A stretch of 64,000 nt of DNA from Psychrobacter sp. P11G3 (GCF_001435845.1 NZ_CM003596.1:1736001-1800000); one strand, 5' to 3'. Positions 1-9,655 are shown, numbered from the stretch's first letter. Translations and numbers: made by a program. The notes: a model not told the origin generated them from the sequence alone.

Positions 1-83
1 ACCGTATTGAATAATGGTGTGTATTTTACATTTAGTTACAATTACTAGACCTATATTTCCTCTTTTGTTGAGAGTTAACCATC

Positions 84-122
84 AAAAAAGCCCTAATAGC
101 TAAGCTATTAGGGCTTTTTTTT
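84..122. terminator. Bidirectional intrinsic terminator
   Basis: A near-perfect inverted repeat (AAGCCCTAATAGCT at 88-101 against its complement at 103-116) is flanked by an A-run on the left and a T-run on the right, so it can stop transcription from both sides. It lies just past the stop codon of the minus-strand transporter gene. Bases 1-83 show no gene. Confidence 0.85.
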
Positions 123-144
123 GAGCCAGACTATAAATCTTAGT

Positions 145-1431
145 TTAAGAGAATAGACCTGCTAGGTTTGCTAAGAACAACAATGCAAAACCTGCTAAGA
201 ATATCAAACCTGCGATAGATAGTGCATTCATACCTGGTGATAGTTTCTTATGTTTTTTGACCAGTGAATAATTCAACCAACCAAAGATAGGTGCAGAGAC
301 AAATGCCGATATCATGGCAAACTTAAGCATAGCGCCTAGTTGTCCTGTGAAGAAAGTGATAATTACTAGCCCGCCACCGATAGCATAGGTCGTCCAAAAA
401 GCGATCTGCTTTTTATTGATTTCGCTTTCGCCTTTTAGTAGGCGCCAGCATTCAGCATTAGCGCGTCCATAGCCATCAGCACAGGTGATGGTCGTGCCAA
501 ACATACACATAAAGGCGACGAAAGCGACCAGCAATCTCGACCATTCACCAATGGTTGCGGTATACATATTGATCAACTGGTTGATATAAGCACCACCGAC
601 CAACTCAATCTCTTGTCCTGATCCGTACTGGACAAACACACCTAACGATAAGAAAAACAATGCCAATATCGCTGAAACTGCATAGCCAACGTTAAAATCT
701 AACAAGCCCTGGCTATGCGTGGTGTGATCTGCTTTGACTTTGGCAGAGGTCCACATAGAGGTAATCGCTGCAAACTCTAGCGGTGCTGGCATCCAGCCCA
801 TGAGTGCTACGATGAAGCCCAACGTGGCTAAATTCCAAGGAGAGGCCGCCACAAAATCTACTGCCATAACGGTTGGCTTGCCAGCAGCAATGATAACTGC
901 AGCAACGGTTGCCGTGGTAAGCGCAATCATAATCCACTTAGTCACACCATCGAGCAACTTGTAATGCCCTGCAATCAAAAAGAACCAAGAGACTGCGACG
1001 ATAATGAGAGATAACGCCATTGTCGACAGACCAAGTGAGGCTGGCAACATAAAGCCCAAAATTACGGCAGCAATAAGTGAAACCGCACCCGTACTAATAA
1101 CCGCTGACAAGATAGAAAGAATAAAATATACCCAAAGATATACCTTTGAGCGTTTGGCATAGCCTGCAATCAAACTCTCGCCAGTATCGTAGACGTAGTC
1201 AGTTGCGAAGCGAAAAAACGGATACTTAAACACGTTGGCCAATACAATCATAATGGCCAGTTGCCAGCCATAGATAGCACCGGCCTGTGTTGACGAAATC
1301 AAATGCGAACCACCAATGGCAGCAGTTGCCATCAAAATGCCTGGGCCAAAGATGCGCCAGCTAAAGCCCTCTTGTTGCGAGGCAACGCTATCGTCAGGGG
1401 CGCTTGGGTTGTTGAGTTGTTGTGTGGACAT
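145..1431 (-). CDS. NRAMP-related divalent metal transporter-like membrane protein
   Basis: A polytopic membrane protein of about 428 residues with roughly 11 hydrophobic segments and the overall plan of the NRAMP/SLC11 family, which moves Mn2+/Fe2+ with protons. The start at 1431 is chosen because GAGG lies 5 bases upstream; an upstream in-frame ATG (1467) would add 12 residues and has no better site. The first segment reads FGPGILMATAAIGGSHL. Where canonical NRAMP proteins have the metal-binding DPGN motif, this one has GGSH (residues 40-43). The helix-6 region reads MGWMPAPLEF rather than the usual MPH-type motif. It therefore belongs to a divergent NRAMP branch whose substrate cannot be assumed to be Mn2+ or Fe2+. 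It stands alone, followed by a strong terminator; a LysR gene lies upstream on the same strand. Confidence 0.8.
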   Translation of the reverse strand: MSTQQLNNPSAPDDSVASQQEGFSWRIFGPGILMATAAIGGSHLISSTQAGAIYGWQLAIMIVLANVFKYPFFRFATDYVYDTGESLIAGYAKRSKVYLWVYFILSILSAVISTGAVSLIAAVILGFMLPASLGLSTMALSLIIVAVSWFFLIAGHYKLLDGVTKWIMIALTTATVAAVIIAAGKPTVMAVDFVAASPWNLATLGFIVALMGWMPAPLEFAAITSMWTSAKVKADHTTHSQGLLDFNVGYAVSAILALFFLSLGVFVQYGSGQEIELVGGAYINQLINMYTATIGEWSRLLVAFVAFMCMFGTTITCADGYGRANAECWRLLKGESEINKKQIAFWTTYAIGGGLVIITFFTGQLGAMLKFAMISAFVSAPIFGWLNYSLVKKHKKLSPGMNALSIAGLIFLAGFALLFLANLAGLFS

Positions 1432-1715
1432 GAATACCTCGAAATGGTTAAAACAGCAAATTATCACTTACCTGTGTCAGCTTGCCAATGATCAGAAAAG
1501 AACGTCCTATAAACCGTCTAAATATAAAACGATTTACATCGTATCGACTTTATCACACCAACACTGTCTAGGAGAATGATTATTCTAGTTATTATTACTA
1601 TTTGTTTGCATTGCTATTCTTGTTAGTTAGCATACTTATAAAATAATATCAATATTTAAAATGAATTATTTTTGGCGGTTCTTTATAACACAATATTCAT
1701 CGGATATCTGCCCAT

Positions 1716-2741
1716 TTAGGCCTGTGACACAAAATTTTGCTGCCGATAAGTGATGCCGCGCTGCTCGTAGACGTGATAAATGGCTGTGAGCAAGTCAGGT
1801 ATTTTGGGATGTACAAAGTCTTTGAGGGTGTGTAAATAAATAGGGGAGGTGACATTTTCATGAACCAAACGTTGGTAGCTGATCTGTTCCGTACGTACGG
1901 TTTGCAAGCTGGCAGGCACTAATGTAATGCCTTCGCCTGCCGCGACCAGTCCCAATGCTACCTGCAAATCACTGACTGTCGTAGTCATAAAAGGTGAGAT
2001 GCCATACTGGGCAAATAGATGTAGTAAAGGCTCAGTAATAGGCTCGCTAGATGCTGCTTCATGAGTAGTAGCATGGTTGACTCTATTTGTAGACAGCTTA
2101 TCGTTCGCTTGGGTCCCTGTCTCTGTCGTCACCGTGGACGATACTGGCAAATGTGTTTGATGGTATAAAATTAAGCGATTGTTCGCTAGGTTTATCAAGC
2201 GTTGCTTACGTACATTGGCAAGCGGATGTGATTTTGGCAATGCCACCACATAGCGTTCATGACGTAGCAGAATCTGCTGAATCCATGGGTCTTGATGGGC
2301 AAATCGGCCAAAACCAACATCAATCTCACCAGACTTGAGGGCATCCATTTGTTGATATGAGCTAATGTCTTTTAAATTAACGTCGATATCAGGGCTGAAC
2401 TGTTTAAGCGTGGCAATGATTTCAGGCAACAGGCCATATAGTACTGAGGGCACAAAACCTATATTTAAAACGCTGCTGGGTGCTGATAGGCGCTGAGTCA
2501 TACTGGTTACAGTATCAATCTCGGTCAGTATCGTGCTTATTTTATCGTAGAAAAAACTGCCTGCTTCTGTCAGATGTAGTGGCCTGTGGTAACGATCAAT
2601 AAGCACCACACCCATGTCAGTCTCTAGCTGTTTTAGCAATCGACTCAGGCTTGGCTGTGACAGTCCTGTCTTGGTGGCGGCAGCACTAAAGCTGCGCAAG
2701 TCGGCAACCGCGATAAACGCATTAAGCTGTTTTAAATCCAT
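1716..2741 (-). CDS. LysR-family transcriptional regulator
   Basis: The N-terminal winged helix is typical of LysR proteins (MDLKQLNAFIAVADLRSFSA, then AAATKTGLSQPSLSRLLKQLE), followed by a two-lobed periplasmic-binding-protein-like effector domain. At 341 residues it is longer than the usual 290-310 because of a Thr/Ser/Glu-rich insert at about residues 198-235, between the effector-domain lobes. The start is the first Met of the canonical LysR N-terminus. It lies 284 bases upstream of the NRAMP-related gene on the same strand, so co-regulation is possible but not shown. The target and inducer cannot be read from the sequence. Confidence 0.88.
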   Translation of the reverse strand: MDLKQLNAFIAVADLRSFSAAATKTGLSQPSLSRLLKQLETDMGVVLIDRYHRPLHLTEAGSFFYDKISTILTEIDTVTSMTQRLSAPSSVLNIGFVPSVLYGLLPEIIATLKQFSPDIDVNLKDISSYQQMDALKSGEIDVGFGRFAHQDPWIQQILLRHERYVVALPKSHPLANVRKQRLINLANNRLILYHQTHLPVSSTVTTETGTQANDKLSTNRVNHATTHEAASSEPITEPLLHLFAQYGISPFMTTTVSDLQVALGLVAAGEGITLVPASLQTVRTEQISYQRLVHENVTSPIYLHTLKDFVHPKIPDLLTAIYHVYEQRGITYRQQNFVSQA

Positions 2742-2974
2742 ACTATTGAGCCTGTCATAGTCTATGCTATCTCTACATAGATCAGTTCTTAAGGTTGGTT
2801 TATCATATTATTTAGAATAGTTCTTATCAATATTAGCGTTATCCCATAAATTTTGCTTGAAGATAATAGGTCGAGCAACTATATTGTTGGCTAATAACAC
2901 TGTTACACTATAGTAAGAAAATTCATTCTAGCAATCATTTAACACCAGTAGAAAAACTGGTTTGGTATTATTCT

Positions 2975-3994
2975 ATGAGCGACGAAAAAAAAGACGCTGG
3001 CACCGATTTTGATGAAAAATTGGCTAGAATTATTGACCAAAAATCGCGTAAGCGTAATAACAATGACATCTACGAACGCTTTATTAATCGAGTCCATGGT
3101 TCTGAAGAGAACGATCAGGCTGAGTTTGAAACACTAGAAAGTGCAAAGAACCTTGCCGCTTTCGAACCCTTGAGCACAGAAGAGTTGCAACTGTTTGAAG
3201 AACAAAGCAGTGAGCAAGAATTATTGCTAGAAACAGAAAATGCTACAGCAGCAAACACTACCTCTGAAGCTTCAGATACAAATGTAGTATCTGAAAATTT
3301 ATCTAAAAATAATGTGCTAAGTATCGCTAATGATAGCGACAGTATTAGTATTGATGTCAATGATGTCAGTTCAGATACAGAAGCCTCAGAATATATAGAT
3401 CGCAACAATATAGATAGTAGCAATCAAACAGAGTCACCCTCTACGATTGACCATAGTGAATCTAACATAACTGAGATATCGGTTGATGATTCTTTAAACA
3501 TCCCTTTAAATATTGAGAATGTGTCTGAATCAGCTATCGAAGAGCCAGTCATAGACAATAAAGTGATCAAAAGCAAGAAACCATTCATGATGGCTATGGC
3601 GATTGGTTTAATAGTATTGGTTGTTATTGCATTAATGCTTGTATTTTCAGGAGTCTTATCTACTTCTGCGGTTGATAGTATGGACAACAGCACTGGTGGT
3701 AATGTAGAGACAGACAGTACACCAGCTGTTAGTGCTGAGCCAGCACTGTCTACAGACAGTCAAACAACTACGGATGGCGTTGACCCTGTAAGTACGCAAC
3801 CAGCCACTACTCAGCAAGATACTTTGGACAACAATAGACAGGACCTGCCAGCTGTTAGTGAATCAGTGTCAACTTCTGAAGCTCCTACATCAGAGAATGA
3901 TGCCGCAGTTATAGCTACTGAAGAAGCTGCCATAACTTATGAGGACTTTAGACAAGAGTCGCAGACTACCTTGTACCGCGAAACCAATGATTAA
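2975..3994 (+). CDS. Single-pass membrane protein with acidic low-complexity regions (hypothetical)
   Basis: I do not recognise a family. The 339-residue product starts with a charged segment (DEKLARIIDQKSRKRNNNDI), continues as a very acidic Ser/Asn/Asp/Glu-rich stretch to about residue 200, has one strong transmembrane segment at about 205-227 (MMAMAIGLIVLVVIALMLVF), then a Thr/Ser/Pro/Gln-rich linker. It ends with AAITYEDFRQESQTTLYRE. The same C-terminal motif occurs in the next gene, which also has one membrane helix, so the two probably form a functional or paralogous pair. The lack of a cleavable signal and the long N-terminus suggest an N-in, C-out anchor. Function unknown; compositional bias could also reflect a scaffold or stalk. 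Confidence 0.75.
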   Translation: MSDEKKDAGTDFDEKLARIIDQKSRKRNNNDIYERFINRVHGSEENDQAEFETLESAKNLAAFEPLSTEELQLFEEQSSEQELLLETENATAANTTSEASDTNVVSENLSKNNVLSIANDSDSISIDVNDVSSDTEASEYIDRNNIDSSNQTESPSTIDHSESNITEISVDDSLNIPLNIENVSESAIEEPVIDNKVIKSKKPFMMAMAIGLIVLVVIALMLVFSGVLSTSAVDSMDNSTGGNVETDSTPAVSAEPALSTDSQTTTDGVDPVSTQPATTQQDTLDNNRQDLPAVSESVSTSEAPTSENDAAVIATEEAAITYEDFRQESQTTLYRETND

Positions 3995-4156
3995 AGGGGC
4001 TACGTTTTATACCATTTCAGACAGTTAAATAACCGTCTATCAATTTATTCGAGACGTTCGTACTATAAATTGTTGCAACACAATATAAAATTCGTATCAT
4101 TATGTAAAAGGCATAGTTGTTTGCCGTTGATGATATAAATTAGATGGTACGTAACT

Positions 4157-4570
4157 ATGAATGAATCAGAAAACGTGAATAATGATATCGAGCCAAAAAG
4201 CATCAGACCCCGTAGTCTTGTTTTTGCTATTATCAGTGTAATCTGTATTGTTCTACTATCTGCCTTCTATATGTCTAACCGTATTTCTTCCACGTTATCT
4301 CAAGCGTCGCCTACTAATAACGGTTTAACAGTCAGCAACATTACTAAAGAGGCTAATGCTAATCAGGCTGCACAGCAGCATTCGAATAGCCAAAATCAAC
4401 CTAGCAAACCTATAGTTATTGACGGTCATGAAGATGACACCGCCATTAGCTATCACGACTTCAAGCAAGAAGCGCAAAATGTGCTATTTCGTGAGGAAGA
4501 AAAGATCATACAAGCTAAGTACAGTACACATGGTATGACGCCTGCTATTAGCGCTATAAGATTATATTGA
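4157..4570 (+). CDS. Small membrane-anchored protein sharing the C-terminal motif of its upstream neighbour (hypothetical)
   Basis: A 137-residue protein with a short cytoplasmic N-terminus, one transmembrane helix (residues about 21-40) and a Gln/Asn/Ser-rich linker. It then has the motif DTAISYHDFKQEAQNVLFRE, which aligns without gaps to ITYEDFRQESQTTLYRE at the end of the 2975-3994 product. Here another 20 or so residues follow the motif. The genes are on the same strand with a 162-base gap, and transcription ends at the strong hairpin at 4601-4645. No family is recognised. The shared periplasmic tail suggests that both bind the same partner. Confidence 0.75.
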   Translation: MNESENVNNDIEPKSIRPRSLVFAIISVICIVLLSAFYMSNRISSTLSQASPTNNGLTVSNITKEANANQAAQQHSNSQNQPSKPIVIDGHEDDTAISYHDFKQEAQNVLFREEEKIIQAKYSTHGMTPAISAIRLY

Positions 4571-4599
4571 CAGCTATAAGTTAGTAAGTGACTAATATT

Positions 4600-4651
4600 A
4601 AGCCCCATTACTCTTCTCTAAACATGAGAGAAGAGTAATGGGGCTTTTTTG
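4600..4651. terminator. Bidirectional intrinsic terminator
   Basis: A perfect 19-bp stem (4601-4619 with 4627-4645, 7-base loop) is followed by TTTTTT on the plus strand. It lies between convergent genes and can end both. Confidence 0.92.
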
Positions 4652-4656
4652 TGGAG

Positions 4657-5568
4657 TCAGTGCTTCATGCTTTGCTGTATGTCATCTGTTGCGCTCAACG
4701 CTACCGCGACGAAAGCGGCAACTGTCGCACTGTTATTGGACTGCTTGTATTGGATATGCACGGGTATGTGTGTGCTGACATTGTTTAGCGTCATAAAGTG
4801 ACAGCCGTCACTATAAAGCTTGCGCACACAATAGGGCGCAATCGCTACCCCTAAGCTTGCAGCCACTTCAGTCACCAAAGTTTGCATGTGTTTGGGTTGG
4901 CTAATGATATTGGGTGAAAACCCAGCCTGCTTACACAGTGTGATGGTCTCATCAAAGAGACCAACCGCTTCATCACGATTAAAAATAATAAATTTATCGT
5001 TTTTTAGTTGTGCCAAATCAATGGTTGTCTGATCGGCTAAGGCATGGCTTTGGTTCACAATTGCTACCAACTTGTCGATATAAATACTGTGGCTGATAAA
5101 GTCATCGGCAATGGCGCTTGGCAATGGTCTTGAAAAAGCAATATCGATGCGGTCATTGTTGAATGCTTCTATTTGTTCGGTCACCGTCATCTCAAACAAT
5201 GACACATGCACATGCGGAAATTCTTCTTTATAACTGCGTACCAGTTTAGCCATAAAGGTTAGGCAGGCCGAGCTTAGATGCGCAATATTGAGCGTACCTA
5301 CTTGTCCGTCATGGGCTCGTTTAACTTGTGTTTTTGCTTGTTCTGCTAAAGTCAAAATGATAGCAGTGTCTTTCAATAGTTGCTCACCAGCGGATGTGAT
5401 AGTCACCTCACGAGAAGTACGGTTAAACAGCACAACGCCTAACTCTGTCTCTAACGATGAGATATGGCGACTGATGGCAGGTTGTACGGTATACAGATCA
5501 CGCGCCGCTTCTGAAAAACTCTGGTGCTTGGCCACGGCCATAAAGCTTTTGAGTGTTTTTATATCCAT
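4657..5568 (-). CDS. LysR-family transcriptional regulator (BenM/CatM-like)
   Basis: A 303-residue LysR protein with N-terminal winged helix (MDIKTLKSFMAVAKHQSFSE, then DLYTVQPAISRHISSLE) and C-terminal effector-binding lobes. The start at 5568 is preferred because AAAGGG lies about 9 bases upstream; an in-frame Met 8 codons earlier (5592) overlaps that site. It is divergent from two consecutive MFS exporter genes (5726 and 6971), the classic arrangement in which a LysR protein controls its neighbour. The inducer is unknown. Similarity is closest to regulators of aromatic-compound or efflux genes, which is only a family-level impression. Confidence 0.88.
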   Translation of the reverse strand: MDIKTLKSFMAVAKHQSFSEAARDLYTVQPAISRHISSLETELGVVLFNRTSREVTITSAGEQLLKDTAIILTLAEQAKTQVKRAHDGQVGTLNIAHLSSACLTFMAKLVRSYKEEFPHVHVSLFEMTVTEQIEAFNNDRIDIAFSRPLPSAIADDFISHSIYIDKLVAIVNQSHALADQTTIDLAQLKNDKFIIFNRDEAVGLFDETITLCKQAGFSPNIISQPKHMQTLVTEVAASLGVAIAPYCVRKLYSDGCHFMTLNNVSTHIPVHIQYKQSNNSATVAAFVAVALSATDDIQQSMKH

Positions 5569-5725
5569 ATCATCAATCCCTTTTATTAACATCTTTCATC
5601 AAAATCTTGCTCAGTATTATTTTTTATCTATACAGTATTTGTATGGATTTAATCATATACTATCATTTTTGTTATGGCTTGATAGGCTCTATACTTGCAG
5701 CATGATTTATTGAGCCGAGATAACA

Positions 5726-6916
5726 ATGGATAAGCCAGTACCAGTACTAAACCAATCGTCAAGCCATTCATTAAGCCGATTTATTCTACTGTTAATGACC
5801 GCAGCGATTGCCGCAACCGCCGCCAACCTTTATTACAATCAGCCGATTTTACCGCTCATTGGTCATGAGTTTCATTTGACCGACTCACAACTGGGCAGTA
5901 TTCCGGCATTGACGCAGTTTGGTTATGCCTTTGCCTTGTTGTTTATCTCACCATTGGGCGACTCTATTGCGCGTAGACGCTTGATTGGTATTCTGTCGTG
6001 CTTATTAGTAGCGGCTTGTGTTTTTGCAGCGATATCACCCAGTTTACCCGTACTGCTGCTATCGGTGTTTTTGATTGGTGTCAGCGCCAATATTACCCAG
6101 CAGCTCATTCCGTTTGCTGCATCCATGGTGTCTCCTAAAAATAAAGGTGCAACCCTTGGTACTCTGATGATGGGATTGACCATTGGTATTCTGCTATCTA
6201 GAACCTTAAGTGGGTTTGTAGGGGAGCAGTTCGGTTGGCGCAGCGTGTTTGTGATGTCTGCAGCACTTGCCGCTGTCTTTGGAGTATTACTGCGGGTATT
6301 TTTGCCAACCAACACTCCGCAAACCACACTAAATTACTTTCCGCTTGTCAAAAGTAGCTTAGCACTGTTTATAAAACACAAATCCTTGCAAAAATTCACC
6401 CTTGCAGGTGCATTTTGGTTTGCCTCATTCAACGTACTATGGGCGACGCTCGCGATTTATGTCAGCGATGCGCCTTTTAATTACAATGCACAGCAAGCAG
6501 GATTGTTTGGTGTGATTGCGCTGGCAGGAGTAATAGGGGCTAAATCCTCTGGTAAATGGGTCAATAAGCTGGGTTCTAAAACCTTAGTGATGATGGCATT
6601 GGCACTGGCTGCCACAGGCTTTGCTATTACAGGATTGTTCGCAGGTAATTTGGTGTCGCTGATCGTCGGTATTATTTTAATCGACTTTGCTGTATTCAGC
6701 GCGCAAGTGGCCAATCAGGTTCGCGTCTTTAGTATCGATTCCGCCGCCCAAAGTCGCATCAACGGTATTTATATGTTGGGTTACTACACAGGCGGGGCAC
6801 TGGGATCTATGGCGGGTGTCAAAGCTTTTGCCCTATACCAATGGCCAGGAGTGGTGGTGGTCAGTATCGCCTTTATCGTCATCAGCGCAATATTCAATGC
6901 ATTCGCCAAAAAATAA
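5726..6916 (+). CDS. MFS transporter (sugar/drug efflux type)
   Basis: A 396-residue, 12-helix major facilitator with the family signature between helices 2 and 3 (GDSIARRRLI). The early motif TAANLYYNQPILPLIG is typical of the bacterial MFS group often annotated as arabinose/drug efflux permeases. It is divergent from the LysR gene ending at 5568 (157-base shared promoter region) and 54 bases upstream of a second MFS gene, so the two probably form one LysR-controlled transcript. The substrate cannot be deduced. Confidence 0.85.
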   Translation: MDKPVPVLNQSSSHSLSRFILLLMTAAIAATAANLYYNQPILPLIGHEFHLTDSQLGSIPALTQFGYAFALLFISPLGDSIARRRLIGILSCLLVAACVFAAISPSLPVLLLSVFLIGVSANITQQLIPFAASMVSPKNKGATLGTLMMGLTIGILLSRTLSGFVGEQFGWRSVFVMSAALAAVFGVLLRVFLPTNTPQTTLNYFPLVKSSLALFIKHKSLQKFTLAGAFWFASFNVLWATLAIYVSDAPFNYNAQQAGLFGVIALAGVIGAKSSGKWVNKLGSKTLVMMALALAATGFAITGLFAGNLVSLIVGIILIDFAVFSAQVANQVRVFSIDSAAQSRINGIYMLGYYTGGALGSMAGVKAFALYQWPGVVVVSIAFIVISAIFNAFAKK

Positions 6917-6970
6917 GTGATATCAATACAGTTATATCCGTAATAGATATCGAAACGACTAGGGACACAT

Positions 6971-8110
6971 ATGAACCAATTAAAAACGGCAGGTAGTTTA
7001 ACCTTACTGTGTATTGCCAGTTTGACCATTATGGTCGGTACGTTACTGGCACCCGGCTTGGTCAGCATTTCGGCAGGCTTGGGCATTACCGACAACAGCG
7101 TGCTATTAATTACCTTACCCTCATTAGGTGCGGTGGTATTTGCGCCACTAGCTGGCAAGTTAATCGATAAATATGGCGCGTATAAACTCTTGATGATTGG
7201 GTTGTTTTTATACGGACTTGCAGGTGCCAGTGCTTATCTTTTACATGGGCCAGCGCAGGTGTTTAGCAATCGGTTTTTATTGGGCGGTATAACGGCAGTC
7301 GTCATGGCGAGCTGTACGGTACTAATCTCTACATGGTATCAGGGGGAGGCTCGCTTAAAGATGATTGCCAAGCAAGGGATGTCCATTGAGCTGGGCGGGG
7401 TCATCTTCTTATTTTTAGGTGGTTTGCTGGCTTCACAGTTTTGGGCCTTACCGCTATCGATTTATTTGATTGCGTGGGTATTCTTAGCCATGCTGCTACT
7501 GTTTGTACCACAGCATCATGCAACTGCTGTAAACAACGAGCAGATTGCCGAGGACGATAGTAAAGCTATTATTAGTGGTTTATCTCTAAAAAATGTGTAT
7601 CTTATTTCAACTTTAGCGATGACCATATTTTTCACCTCAACCGTGTTATTGCCCATCACAATGCATGAGTTGAGCTATAACGAATCACAAATCGGTCAAC
7701 TACTGGCCTTTATTTCTTTGGTGGCGGTCGTTACCGCAGGCTTTATGCCCAAAATAATCAAATGGTTGAATGAACCCAAAGTATTGGCACTGGCATTTTT
7801 AGCATTTGCGTTGTCGTATATTTGCTTTACACAAGCCAGTACCTTGCTATTAATATTAGGCGCGCTGTTGATCGGCATTGGATTTGGTTTTAGTATTCCG
7901 CTGTTGAACCATATGACCGTCGAGCTAAGTGCTGCTAACGTACGAGGCCGCAACTTATCTTACTTTACGATGGCGGTGTTTTCGGGTCAGTTCTTCACAT
8001 CATTTGTGGAGTACATGCCGGGCGGCGCGCACAACGTGTTTATCCTATGCACTGTATTCAGCGTCGTTATTAGCATGGTTTTGTTTGTGAAAGGTCGTAA
8101 AACTGCTTGA
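6971..8110 (+). CDS. MFS transporter
   Basis: A 379-residue, 12-helix major facilitator protein; the loop motif GKLIDKYGAYKLL corresponds to the conserved GxLxDRxGrrxxl signature. AGGGA precedes the ATG by 7 bases. It follows another MFS gene after 54 bases and ends at the bidirectional hairpin at 8182-8222. Only distant similarity to the preceding exporter is apparent, so this does not look like a recent tandem duplication. Substrate unknown. Confidence 0.84.
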   Translation: MNQLKTAGSLTLLCIASLTIMVGTLLAPGLVSISAGLGITDNSVLLITLPSLGAVVFAPLAGKLIDKYGAYKLLMIGLFLYGLAGASAYLLHGPAQVFSNRFLLGGITAVVMASCTVLISTWYQGEARLKMIAKQGMSIELGGVIFLFLGGLLASQFWALPLSIYLIAWVFLAMLLLFVPQHHATAVNNEQIAEDDSKAIISGLSLKNVYLISTLAMTIFFTSTVLLPITMHELSYNESQIGQLLAFISLVAVVTAGFMPKIIKWLNEPKVLALAFLAFALSYICFTQASTLLLILGALLIGIGFGFSIPLLNHMTVELSAANVRGRNLSYFTMAVFSGQFFTSFVEYMPGGAHNVFILCTVFSVVISMVLFVKGRKTA

Positions 8111-8179
8111 TAGATTGCTATAGTGCGATAGAGATAAAGCAGAAAAAGGGAAGGGCTAATAATCCTTGGCCAACCCTCG

Positions 8180-8230
8180 TCAAACCGTCTGATGCTGTAT
8201 TGCCAACAGCATCAGACGGTTTTCGTTTTA
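8180..8230. terminator. Bidirectional intrinsic terminator
   Basis: A perfect 17-bp stem (AAACCGTCTGATGCTGT at 8182-8198 with its complement at 8206-8222) has a 7-base loop and is followed by T-rich sequence. It lies between convergent genes. Confidence 0.88.
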
Positions 8231-8231
8231 A

Positions 8232-9398
8232 TTAAGCCAGTTGCTTTTTAAGCGTTCGTAAACGGCTTTTAAATTCTGAGCGGTCAACATAACAGCCTTT
8301 GAGACGACGCTCACCGATGTTTTCATCAAATGCGTTACGCCCGTGCAGGACGCGGCGGTTATCAAAAACCACCATTTGACCCGCTGCTAGTTTTAACTCA
8401 ATCTTATAGCGACTGTCTTTTAATCGAGCCATCAGCTCTCGATAAGCAAGGTAGTAGTCGTACATAACGTCACTTGGTAAATCAAAAACATCTGCAAGAT
8501 GCGCGTTGTATTTGATTTCGACGATATTGCCAAAGTTGTCTAGATTGATGACGGGGTGGTGCTCACGGATATCATGGGCAGTGTCATGAAAACGAAAGGG
8601 GATGGCATATTCGGCAAGCAAGCGAAAATACTCCGGCTGCTCTTCTCGTAACCCTTCTAACACCTTTAATCCGTCTACGAAAGTAGATTCGCCACCTACA
8701 CTTTCATTACTCAAAAAATGCAAAAATTGATAGCCTGGAGGCAACTCCTGATTTGGCAAGTCGGTATGCAACGGTAATGAGAGAGAGGTATAAGCCAAAT
8801 TGATCGGCGACTTCTCTGATATGACATCGAAGGTCATGCCGAAGTTAGTCTGCCGCAGGTAATCAACTCGCATGGCGATCTGTACACCAGCGCCAGAGTC
8901 GTCTGGCATATTATCAATAATGGTAAGCCCATATGTATCCAGCGCAATCATCCACTCATATAAAGCACTGTCACTGGTCATGATGCTGTGTTGGTCATAC
9001 ATCGGAATGTGGTCAATAAACGTGCCATCCCAACTTTTATAAGGACTGCTATAGTCCTTGGCCAATGCACTAGAATACCCAAACTCACGTAACCAGCTTT
9101 GTTCAAAGTGACTGATATGCGCTTGTTCTGACCATTCAATCGTTAGCGTTGTCTCATCAAAAGAGACGGATAGTGGATGGATATCTTTTGAGATACTCAG
9201 TAAATCAAAGCTACGCTCGCCAGTGTGCGGATGAAAAGCCGATGGGCAGTTATCACGCAGCCAGATATAGTGATACGTACTGTCGATACCATCATTCCAG
9301 CGTATTTGAATAGCGCGGTCAATGAGCGCAACGGATTCTATTTGATAGTCAGTTGCTACGGCGATGTCTAGAGATGGTGTTGATTGAGGCGTTTCCAT
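8232..9398 (-). CDS. Gamma-butyrobetaine hydroxylase-like Fe(II)/2-oxoglutarate dioxygenase
   Basis: A 388-residue protein with the two-domain plan of gamma-butyrobetaine dioxygenase. The N-terminal DUF971-like domain (IRWNDGIDSTYHYIWLRDNC) is followed by a TauD/TfdA-type jelly-roll. The iron facial triad is visible: H211 and D213 (SLPLHTDLPNQ) and the distal H352 (NRRVLHGRNAF). Known enzymes of this family hydroxylate gamma-butyrobetaine to L-carnitine. In the N-terminal domain only C51 of the usual zinc-binding cysteine cluster is evident. No carnitine-uptake or degradation genes adjoin it, so the substrate is inferred from family only; another trimethylammonium or related compound is possible. 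It stands alone, convergent with the MFS pair. Confidence 0.8.
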   Translation of the reverse strand: METPQSTPSLDIAVATDYQIESVALIDRAIQIRWNDGIDSTYHYIWLRDNCPSAFHPHTGERSFDLLSISKDIHPLSVSFDETTLTIEWSEQAHISHFEQSWLREFGYSSALAKDYSSPYKSWDGTFIDHIPMYDQHSIMTSDSALYEWMIALDTYGLTIIDNMPDDSGAGVQIAMRVDYLRQTNFGMTFDVISEKSPINLAYTSLSLPLHTDLPNQELPPGYQFLHFLSNESVGGESTFVDGLKVLEGLREEQPEYFRLLAEYAIPFRFHDTAHDIREHHPVINLDNFGNIVEIKYNAHLADVFDLPSDVMYDYYLAYRELMARLKDSRYKIELKLAAGQMVVFDNRRVLHGRNAFDENIGERRLKGCYVDRSEFKSRLRTLKKQLA

Positions 9399-9564
9399 TG
9401 GAGCAGACCCTACATATACATGAAGTAAAAATATATTTTACGGTATCTTGTTCGGATCAGTTATTCAAACAATGAATTACGAATCACCTAATAGGCAATA
9501 TCAATCAACGCAGTACTAAACTGCGATTGATATCTGGCGAGATATTTTTTGAAGGGTTTTGAAT

Positions 9565-9598
9565 AATATTAAGGCTTCGCGAACGAAGCCTTAATATT
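9565..9598. terminator. Hairpin downstream of ppc, probable terminator
   Basis: A perfect 15-bp inverted repeat (9565-9579 with 9584-9598) closes a CGAA loop. The adjoining T-tract is weak on both strands, so termination is likely but not certain. Confidence 0.6.
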
Positions 9599-9655
9599 TG
9601 CGACAATTGGTATAAGGTTTTTATTTATCCGAAAGCTACTTATCGAAAAGCTACC

